64,000 bases of DNA from Symsagittifera roscoffensis (taxonomy: Eukaryota; Xenacoelomorpha; Acoela; Convolutidae). The DNA is taken from assembly GCF_963678635.1 (NCBI RefSeq), contig NC_087063.1:41492759-41556758 (forward strand). Direction: 5' to 3'. Below the pieces are notes generated by a model. The model worked only from the letters and a program-made list of their open reading frames with translations. It ran no database searches and was not told the origin of the DNA. The translations under genes and the position numbers were made by a program. This document shows, in pieces, positions 56,025 to 64,000 of this stretch (position 1 is the stretch's first letter; every line of letters starts with the position of its first letter).

Positions 56025-57101
56025 TTAGAAAAAAAGTGATTTGTCTGGGGCTGCTTTCATGTTTTCATTTTTGAGTATTTGATGATATTGTTCTAAACTT
56101 ATAAACAGTTCATCTTTAGTTTGTGATTGCATGAAAACATCGTCTAAGTATGTGATTGCATTTTTCTTGAGTATAAGTGGTCTAAAAATTTTACTCATAA
56201 AAACTGAAAAAGCTGCTGGTACTACGGATATTCCATCGAACAATCTATTGAATCCGATTTGTTGATTTCCAATAACGAATTGTGTTAACTGTCGTGGTTG
56301 TTCATCTAATGGCTTTTGATTGTATGCAGTATTCATATCTGCGATTGTGAAAAATTTACCCTTTATTTTTGTTAAAATTACTTAAATGGGTTCAATAGGC
56401 CAATTTCATTTAGATTCGTCAATTAGTGAATTGAGATATCTAGCGTCTAGAACAATTTTTAGCGATTCTCCTTTAGCTAGGATGATAATTGGGTTAATAA
56501 AGGTGTTACCTTTTGGTTGTTCTTCTTTATTCATTGGGGATATAATTTCATATTGTTCTAAAATGTCAAATAGTCTGTTTACTTTATCATGTAAGTGTAT
56601 TGGTACTTTTCTTGCTCTTTGTTTGTTGAAAATTGCGTCAGGTTTTAAAGGTAAATATAGTAGTGAAATAACTTTTCCAACATCAAGTTTTGATGTTGCA
56701 TAAACTGTTGGATATTTTAATAGTAGTTTGGCTAAATTGTTGAATTCGTTTTGTGTTATTTGAGAGTGTTGAAAAAAAACCATTGTTAAAAATTTGTGTT
56801 GTTCTTCGGTATAATATGATATTTTAAACGTTGGTTTAAAATATGGTGTTTTTGTTAAATTATCTGTATTTCTTTTTTTGTTGCTTATTATATTGTTTAT
56901 TGATAATTCTTCATCAAGAATTGTTGATTGACCTATGTCTAGTAGTTGTAATATATTTTTGACTCGATATGCTACTTCGTTTGTAGGTGAAGTTGTGGCA
57001 TTTGTTTCACAGTATCCTAAGAGTGCTAGGGGTAATGTTATCTGGTATGATGAATTATTATATAAGTGTAACGAAAAAACATTGGAGTTTGAATGTTTCA
57101 T
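56025..57101 (-). pseudogene. LTR-A reverse transcriptase, two in-frame stops
   Basis: 57,101-56,406 (231 codons) holds the connection to pol and the RT fingers: LPLKPDAIFNKQRARKVPI, NPIIILAKGE and the KIVLDARYLN motif. A TGA and a TAA, in the same frame, interrupt at about 56,403 and 56,379. 56,336-56,025 continues with the palm: GFNRLFDGISVVPAAF and the catalytic YLDDVF (near 56,145). The catalytic Asp pair and the first Asp are present, so decay is limited to stops and the far C-terminus. Confidence 0.88.
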
Positions 57102-57395
57102 ATATTTTATGGATGAAGTTGTTACTCAAAAAAATTTGTGAATGGGTTTAAATTCAAGATCTGACATAAAGAGATGTTGTTTTTTTTTAAATTTTATCAT
57201 ACTGGTGAACTTGTTTGATTGAAAAGTTATATACATTTCCTGATAGTGGTTTCAGGTGTTTTCGTTCCTGATTGTTAATAGAGTAAAATTTGGAGAAAAA
57301 AGATGGTTGTTTGTTTAATCTATGAAAGAATGTTAAAGATGTGTTCTTCATTCTTGTGTACTTGTCTTTCATATGGAATTTACTATTTAAACTGT

Positions 57396-57731
57396 TTATT
57401 GTGGGAATATATTAGTTATAAACGGTATGCCAATGATATTGTGTTTTAAATCTGTGATGTGGAATGTTTGTTTAAATGGTTTGTTTAAGATTTCGTTTTG
57501 TTCCATTGTTCTAGTGGGAACAAGGAAAAGTTGGATTTTTCCATAATTTATTAATGTTGAGCCTTGTGCTGTTGCTAATTTGCTGGCTGTTTTTATAGGT
57601 ATTAAGTTTGGGTGTAATGTTTTGATTTCATTCCAAGTGGGGATATTGACAATATTTGATTCTGCTCCTGAGTCGATTAAAAAATCTATTTCAAGGTCTG
57701 GTGGTTGAAATTCGTTATGTTGTGGACTTTC
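57396..57731 (-). CDS. LTR-A aspartic protease domain
   Basis: 112-codon open frame with the retropepsin active site LIDSGAESNIV (57,680-57,648) and, ~65 residues later, the segment ITDLKHNIIGIP, matching the conserved second half (hydrophobic, I-x-G-x-P/D type) of retroviral proteases. It processes the Gag-Pol polyprotein in functional elements. It overlaps the preceding ORF and ends at a TAA. No ATG is needed because it would be part of a polyprotein. Confidence 0.78.
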   Translation of the reverse strand, partial: ESPQHNEFQPPDLEIDFLIDSGAESNIVNIPTWNEIKTLHPNLIPIKTASKLATAQGSTLINYGKIQLFLVPTRTMEQNEILNKPFKQTFHITDLKHNIIGIPFITNIFPQ

Positions 57732-58243
57732 TTATATAAATGGAATTGTCCAATTTTTTCTCTTGATAATTCTTTTTGTATATTTTGATAAATGTGGTTT
57801 GTACTTGGACAATGAACTTCGTCTTTTTTGGGTTTAATTACAGTGTTAATTGCATTTACTTCTTGTGTAACTGGTACATTATTACTAATAGGTCTAGTGT
57901 AATAATCTTGAAGAATTTCCCATTGATTTTCGTAAATGTGTGAATGGAAGGGTTGTTCATATATGATAGGCTTGTAGTCATTTTCGACTGTCATTTTCGA
58001 CAAGTCATTTATGTATGGATTGATTGTCTTTTGTAGTGATTCTGCGGCATTTGGTATTTGAGAAAAGTTTGTAAGTTGATTTTTTGTTATTTCTGTTTTT
58101 CTGTTGTGATTTTTGTTGTTGTAAATAATATGGTAGTGGTATTTCATTTCACATTTGTGTTGGTTGATAAGAATGCATGATGACCGGGTTTGTGATTGTG
58201 CTGGTTGGTAGGATTGTGTACTAGGTTGATTTTGTATGTGCAA
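57686..58243 (-). CDS. LTR-A gag C-terminal / zinc-knuckle-like ORF
   Basis: 185 codons, Asn/Gln/His-rich. Residues ~28-55 contain C-ILINQHK-C followed by two His, loosely resembling a nucleocapsid zinc knuckle without the standard CCHC spacing. It overlaps the start of the protease frame (57,731) in a different register, so protease expression would need a frameshift, or the overlap reflects a mutation. Confidence 0.5.
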   Translation of the reverse strand: MHIQNQPSTQSYQPAQSQTRSSCILINQHKCEMKYHYHIIYNNKNHNRKTEITKNQLTNFSQIPNAAESLQKTINPYINDLSKMTVENDYKPIIYEQPFHSHIYENQWEILQDYYTRPISNNVPVTQEVNAINTVIKPKKDEVHCPSTNHIYQNIQKELSREKIGQFHLYKKVHNITNFNHQTLK

Positions 58244-58689
58244 TGGTTGATAGCTTTGTGTATTAGCTAAATTTTGTGGGTGATATTTTATGTTTTGGGA
58301 TGCTTGATTTTGTCGAGGTTTTTGTGCACGATATTCTTGTGTATATGGTGCAAAAATATCTGGTTAGGAAAATGGATAACTTTCACTCTGATCTTATGAG
58401 GGATGTGGATAGTCATGAAAATTTACTGAATTTGTTGATGTATTTGGAAAATTTTATTTTTGTGAAAATAAATGATTTTGCCTATTTATTCGGGGAGGAT
58501 GAGTTGTTTGTGATGGATTTACATAATTATAATTGTGTTCTGCAAAATTATTTCTTGTGAACGTTTTTCGCGTTTTTAATGGTTTCGTTATTTGTCTATA
58601 TGTCTGATAAGCCATATGTGAATAGTTTGGAGCAACCGAGGGTTTAACCGTAGATTACAATGTTACTGTGGTAATGTTGGATTTTTAGG

Positions 58690-60238
58690 TTTTGGCGTTG
58701 TAAGGTTTGGATGTATTGGTGTACCTTGTTGTGTAGTTGTTACTATTGTTTCAACTGCTTCTTCATTTATAAAATGTGATGGTGTTTGAATATTCTGTTG
58801 TGTAAGATTTCTAGTTCTATTCAGATTTTCCTGTTATACAAGAGTTGAATTTAAACTATTATTTTGGCTTCTATCGGGTAAAAGTGATTTATAGTTTAAA
58901 GGTGTTGCATCTATTAAAAGTGGAAATACTTTTACATAGTTTTTATGAATAGAAATTGTACTGATTGTTTGACTTGAGATGTCTATTGGGATGTTTAGGA
59001 ATAATGGATGAGACCAATCGAGGTCCCAAATTTAATCTGATTTTTCTGCAATGACAGTGTCATCATTGGTACTTTGAGTTCTAAAGTTTTTCTTGCTTGT
59101 GCAATTAAATCAATATTAAGTGTGAAATCGTCAATTATGAATCATGTCAATTATGAACCACGATTTTTTGTAAAACGTGTTTAACATTTTGTGAAATTTC
59201 ATTGCTTGAACAATATTCACGGATTGTGTTTAAAAATGCTGAGAATGCGGCAACTTCATTTCTTTATGTCTTGATGTCATTCGTGTGTCTTGATGTTTGA
59301 ACTGGTGACGTGCTTTCGATTTTTGTCTTTTTTAGTATGGATAAATAACTGTATATTATTGCAAAAACATCGTTAGTAAATATTGAATTTGCTCTTTGTG
59401 AATTTTGATGCTGTATCTTTTTAATGTATTCTGTGAAAACTTTTGAAATTTCTATGTCGATGTCGTCTGTTCGAATAACATATTTACCATGAAATTTACT
59501 TGCTGTACTGAGTTCTATGGTGCAAATTCCATATTGTTGTGTTAGGTTACATATAACTTTTAAATAGTGATCGAAAATTCGTCTTTTGATTTTTATTTCT
59601 GGGAGTTCTGCTTTACATGGGCTAATTCGTTGTTCAAATAATTTTGCGATTAGGTTATTGCAAAATTGTATTTGTCCTCTATCGTGAATTGATTAGAAAT
59701 AAAAAAACAGAGTTTTTGTCTGGACTTTCGTCACTTGGACTTTGGCTCAATTTTTCGTTTTATGACTGTTAGTGCGTAATGCTCAATGTGTCTGATTGAT
59801 TGATTCCAATTTTATAAATGTACTGGTTTGTTTTTGTATAACTTTTTATTCTTCTTTTTGCTTGTTTAGATGAATGTGATGTGGCTTCTGAATCGGAAAA
59901 GTATAATTGATCATGGACTGGGTAGTTTTTATTTACTGTTTCTTTTAGTTTGTAAAGTGCATCTAAATTACTGAATTCTGATTCGGAGACTGCGTTTCTT
60001 CGCTTAGAAAATCCTTTCTGTGTAATTTGTCTTTGTTTACTTAAAACTTTTCTTTTTTTTGTTTGTCGTTTTGTTCGAATATATCCAATTGTTTGTTTGT
60101 GCGGGTGATTAGAAGATCGTATGTTTCGTTGTTTATTTCACATTTGTATAGTACGATTGTTTGTTTATTTCCTAATTTATTCAGTAAAATAAGGTTTAGG
60201 ATGAAGGATGCAAGATTATTTTTAGTGATTTTAATATC
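58690..60238 (-). pseudogene. LTR-A gag region, broken
   Basis: Three long element-strand frames without a usable ATG. 60,238-about 60,045 encodes a segment rich in Leu/Asn. After an A8 run (60,053-60,060) the sequence continues in another frame to a stop at 59,769; this part is Lys/Arg-rich then Ser/Glu-rich. 59,692-59,264 is a 143-codon open frame (Ile/Lys-rich, mostly helical-looking). Further pieces follow to about 58,690. Position between leader and protease identifies it as gag; I see no sequence motif that proves it. Confidence 0.6.
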
Positions 60239-60241
60239 CTA

Positions 60242-61494
60242 GACGGTTAGTCCTAACAATTTTTTGGTTAGCCTAACTTGGGTCTTTATATTCAGGGTTG
60301 GAGAGAAAAGTATTTATCAATTCGAAGAATGATTGTTACTTTCTCGTGGCTATTCTAAGTTAAGGTGTTAACTTACTTAATCTTACTTAGTGGTAGTGAT
60401 TGTGTTCAAGGGTTGGAGAATAGTAAATCAATCCACAAGGTTCAGGTATAATTAGAACGCAGGTAGTTCATTAGGTACTCTTTCAAACTTACTAAGATTA
60501 AGATTTAGCCTGGGTCAGGTAAGAGGGGGGATCAAGTGAAGGATGAATAACCGAAGTTCTTCACTGTTTAGCCTAATTAGAATGGTTAGAGTGATTGAAA
60601 AATTTCTATTAGTCCTGGGTCTTTGAAAGGGTTGGGCAGTGAATCGACGTTTGAGGTCGTTAGACACTTTATTAATTGGGTGGGGGAGAACAAAATTGTT
60701 CTATTTGATCCAAAGATAAGCCTTGATGATCAGGATAAACATTTTAAGGGTATAAAATGGATTAAACTCAACTATTTAATTGAGATTCAAGGAAAACCTT
60801 GATGACCTAATTTTAGATTAAATAAGTCTAAGTCACATCAAGGTAAAAATTAGGATAGGCCTTTAGAAATAATTTACGTTTAATTGATTGAAAGGTTTAG
60901 TTTCGTATGGTATTAAGGGTTTATGATTGCTGTTATGTTTAGGTGATGAAGCTGGAGATGACAGGATAATTTGTATAAACTAATAACTTCTGATCATGTT
61001 AAATAATTTTTTTTTATTTTCACTAATTATATTTTTCAGATATCTTTTTGAATCTTACAGCAGTTTTGAAGGAAATGACTTGAGGTGTTTTTATCAATCG
61101 TTATTGTACAATAGTAAGTTTGGTTTAGCGCCTGAAATGATCAATGAAGATTTTTCTTCAGAGATTTTATGTTTGCAAATGAAAATCTAAATTCATTGCT
61201 AGTAAAATTCTAAATATAAAAGTTTGTGTTGGCTTTTGCCGTACGACCATGAAACTTAATGTTAAGTTTCTTCATACTTGTAGATAGTCTCTTGTCCGAG
61301 GTCTTCTTCCAATACCGGGTAGTTCTCGTATTGTAAGGAATAGCGGCTCTGATCTATTGAGTCGTAGAGACATTTCAATTAAATTATTGTATTGTAATAT
61401 TTTGAAAATGTTACTGTCTAATTCTAATCTATCTTGTTAGTTCTAAGCTAATTTGTTTTTAAAGGTCTTTTTCGAGACTTATGGTCGCACGAGA
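60242..61494 (-). other. LTR-A long untranslated leader
   Basis: About 1.25 kb between the 5' LTR and the first gag-like frame, with no element-strand ORF of note. The plus-strand ORF at 60,996-61,190 runs against the element and is not supported. Confidence 0.55.
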
Positions 61495-61901
61495 TGAGTT
61501 AAGTTCTTTGGTCTGACTCATAGAGTAATTTCGGATAGGGTACATCGTCTGTTCGTCACGCTATCTTTTTTTCGGCTGGATAGATTCGTGAAACTTCTTA
61601 GTCTAATACCAATCCTAATCTTACTCTTAAATGTACTAGTCTCAGCGTGTTTAACTAGTCCCTGCTAGGCTCAATAGATCTAGAGTATACTGGCTTATTG
61701 CGATTGCCAAAAGGTCTCTTGGAGAGGTAACTAATTTCTACGTTAAATTCAAATCTCTCTGGTGCTGAAATTACAAGTAATTTCAGCACTTACAAATTAG
61801 TGGGTTGTTAGTTAGATGGATCATGATTGGTTAATATTAAATATTTTATAGTGATAAAATATCTAATTTTTAACCAATAATAAAATGTAGATCTGGTTCC
61901 A
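61495..61901 (-). repeat. LTR-A right (5') LTR
   Basis: 407 bases, followed by GTCT, matching the left flank. The element-strand sequence just inside is TCTCGTGCGACCATAAG, which lacks the usual TGG start of a tRNA 3'-end primer site. Confidence 0.9.
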
Positions 61902-61990
61902 GTCTCTTCTTAATTACAATGTCAACAAGAAGCGACTGTTTGAAACATATAGGAGACTCGCATGCAGCTAATGCCTGTAGGTGATCAACA
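61902..61990. repeat. Continuation of the repeat family behind LTR-A
   Basis: After the right LTR and GTCT, the sequence 'aatgtcaacaagaagcgact...gctaatgcct' matches 48,105-48,165. This shows that LTR-A lies inside a copy of this repeat. Similarity ends near 61,990. Confidence 0.7.
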
Positions 61991-64000
61991 GCAGTGAAGT
62001 ATCTTATTTTCTGCTCGCATTTCCCAGCCCACGACTTTGCAAACTCGTAACCATTGCCATAAAAGAAAGTCTAAGACCTTTCCACAGCGCACAACGAATA
62101 CAAATTTTTGCTAAATCTCTTTGCTCCAGTAGCTATCATTTGAACGGCGATCCTCCCAACCACTAAAAAAAGACGGAGCACGAAAATCAATATGAACCTA
62201 CCGCACAGCGTATGTTGGCACAAAAAGTTACTCTCAGTGAGGATGAAGAAGCAAGACGCCTATTAAGAAGATCCTTGTTTCAGTAGATTGAAGATGAGGC
62301 AGTAATAAGTGATAAAAGGCAAGGAACTATGCCTCGTAGCTGTTCAATGCCGAAAACTAATGAAAAGTTTCTCTCCTAATGGCGTGTTTGAAACACTATC
62401 GTTTCCAACCAAGGGCCGCTGTCAAGCTCTTAGAGTGCTCGCTTTTTAGAATCTCTCAACTTTTACGCGGCCAGGACCGCGGACTTCCCTGCAGTTCGCC
62501 GCTGTGCGGTGAGATTGTCTGGCATGTTTGCTCCAATCAGTTGTTCAATTGTTTAGGCAACGCGTTTTTAAATCGAGAAGCCTTGTTTGCACTCAACACA
62601 GTCCTATTTCCTTAAAAAATTTAGGACTAAAATTGAGCAGCTCCTCTGACTGAGTTGCTAAAGGCGCGAGGACCTATGCGTTCTCGTGAAAAACGCCAAC
62701 ACGCCCTCACTTATCAACTTTACTCGCAAAGAAGACCAATATTTTTCTCACTTGCCATTAACAACCAGTTCTTTCTAAACTAAACTCAACAAGTGCGACT
62801 TATCGAAGGACTCGAAACGGATTTTTTCCACCCTAATTGTAGATTGCATCTGTCACGGGACATTACGAAAAAAGAAACAAATCTCACGGACCAGGCCCTC
62901 TCCCATTTTTTGAAGGTACACTTAGAAAATTTATCAAAAAGGAATATCGAGGATTTTTGATATTCAACCTAAGCTTCTAACTATTTGCTGCAATTAAGAA
63001 TACCCAAGTTTCCTCAAAACGAAGGTCAATATAAATCTGACAGATAGGCCATAAAAACAATCGGACAACTCCAAGACGTTGATTTGCTGAAATGCAAATC
63101 AAATCACTTGAATGCCTAATTTGGAAGAATAAAACTTGTTAACATTATCCTGCGCATTTTCTCATCTTAAGGTTTTTCTTTGACCTAATTTTCCCCCTCT
63201 AATTTATCGTTTCACAAGTTTTATCGTCTCACAGGATGAATTTTCCCTACCTGATCTCCGCTCCCTAATGAAAAAATATTTCATTATGAACATGACTCTC
63301 TTTTAATCTTGATTTAGACCAACTTTCACATGTCTAGTACTTTTAATCGAAACGGGAACTATGCAAAAATTCCACTTTCTCGTGCTAGCTAACTTGGACA
63401 GCGAACAGAAGATCTTACCATGAGAGTATTGAACCTCAACGAGCTGCAAATACAAGCGAAAAAAACTGGAATAAACACAAACTTCTCCCAACAACGAAAA
63501 ATAAAACAAGCAATAAAAATATTCTAATCGCAATATAATTTCAAAAACTTGATATGGCAGAAAGAATGCTCAAGGAATTAGCCAAAACTGAAAAGGCGCA
63601 AATGTTGATCACTCGGTGAAAGATATCTGGAACAATAATTTCGAAATCTCCCAGTAAAAGGAACAGATTATAAACTAAGAGGAGAAGCTAGGGGCTGAAA
63701 AACCTTGTAATATAAACAGTTGAAGACATCAGAACAGTAACAATACAATTCAAAAAATTTTCATTATAATGGAGAAATCCTAAATGAATTCTAGTTATTC
63801 AAGGATATTTTTAGGCGAGTTTTTCTTGCATCAGCTTGAAAACTGTTCTTGTGCATATAACAGCCTGTTATCTCCTCAACAACTGGGATGTTGAGATCAT
63901 AAAAAAAACAGTTGTAATATGGACTTTGTTGCAGCAAGGCAAGTTTGCCGGCTATACATGTGGTTTCAAACTGAAGATGGCTCTCGAACTGGGGTTCTAA
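61991..64000. other. Region without recognised genes at the right edge
   Basis: Several short frames, none recognised: 62,379-62,615 (78 codons, Cys/Leu-rich), an open stretch at about 62,175-62,282 encoding a charged segment (LSEDEEARRLLRR) that ends at TAG, and 63,303-63,533 on the minus strand. A short frame starting at about 63,919 remains open to the window end (27 codons), so a gene entering from the right cannot be excluded. The region 62,380-62,560 is more GC-rich than its surroundings. Confidence 0.4.

Larger units (their letters stand above)
50056..61901 (-). mobile_element. LTR-A: Ty3/gypsy-like LTR retrotransposon, 11.8 kb
   Basis: Minus-strand element flanked by direct LTRs (50,056-50,464 and 61,495-61,901). 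Both LTRs read TGAGTTAAG...GGTTCCA on the plus strand, so they have TG...CA ends. The flanks gtct|TGAG and TTCCA|gtct form a 4-bp GTCT target duplication. From right to left: leader, gag pieces, zinc-knuckle-like ORF, protease, RT, RNase H, integrase (duplicated), env-position ORF. The order PR-RT-RH-IN defines the Ty3/gypsy class. Stops and shifts in several domains show it is defective, but it is less decayed than LTR-B. The LTRs are roughly 90-95 % alike by eye. Confidence 0.92.

Noticed and set aside
58276..58560. 94-codon plus-strand ORF
   Set aside because: Lies inside LTR-A against its coding strand and shows no domain.
62379..62615. Cys/Leu-rich 78-codon ORF as a gene
   Set aside because: No domain, no repeat conservation, no promoter or splice context that I could support.

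Overview
The window is AT-rich animal DNA, most probably from an invertebrate. The evidence is a RING/B-box (TRIM-type) gene family, degenerate Ty3/gypsy-like LTR retrotransposons, tRNA-derived repeats, satellites and minisatellites, and no operons or bacterial signals. I cannot name the species. Only one long, apparently intact host gene is visible. Nearly everything else is duplicated, inverted or decayed sequence.

Layout. (1) About 0.7-7.08 kb holds a ~172-bp satellite carried in a 3,161-bp segmental duplication, whose non-satellite part begins with a tRNA-like sequence. (2) 7.1-9.7 kb is AT-rich DNA with a very degenerate dispersed motif. (3) 9.7-19.45 kb is a TRIM-like cluster: an intact 430-codon gene (11,706-12,998), a 3' relic (about 14.06-14.88 kb), a frameshifted and truncated paralogue (16,492-17,605), and duplicated upstream modules, one of them left without a gene at 18.08-19.45 kb. 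(4) 19.5-23.45 kb holds a foldback element, a dispersed GGCAGAGCGCAC motif and a 20-bp minisatellite. (5) 23.49-35.76 kb is an array of ~2.2-kb units in both orientations. Each contains a decayed RING / B-box / coiled-coil piece of the same TRIM family. Two arms of about 2.47 kb form a nearly perfect inverted repeat. (6) 38.2-38.7 kb is a relic of a family-B (protein-primed type) DNA polymerase. (7) 39.2-45.19 kb is a decayed minus-strand Ty3/gypsy element (LTR-B). One of its LTRs was hit by a 702-bp foldback insertion that carries a tRNA-Arg-like sequence without an anticodon arm. (8) 46.7-50.05 kb is a repeat family with two diverged copies of an unrecognised short ORF and a 421-bp tandem repeat. 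(9) 50,056-61,901 is a large minus-strand Ty3/gypsy-like element (LTR-A) with paired LTRs, a GTCT target duplication, gag/PR/RT/RH/IN remnants, an internal tandem duplication of integrase and an env-position ORF. (10) 62-64 kb has no recognised gene.

How it fits together. The unifying theme is one TRIM-like gene family that was duplicated, broken and rebuilt into repeats. The intact gene at 11.7 kb, the broken copies at 14 and 16.5 kb, and the inverted array at 23-35 kb share RING, B-box, coiled-coil and linker pieces. In the array a B-box codon stretch has become a 28-bp minisatellite. The near-perfect inverted arms could fold as long double-stranded RNA if transcribed, which would make the array a candidate small-RNA locus against its own parent family. 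That is an inference from structure only. All similarity statements are by eye; no alignment or database search was run.
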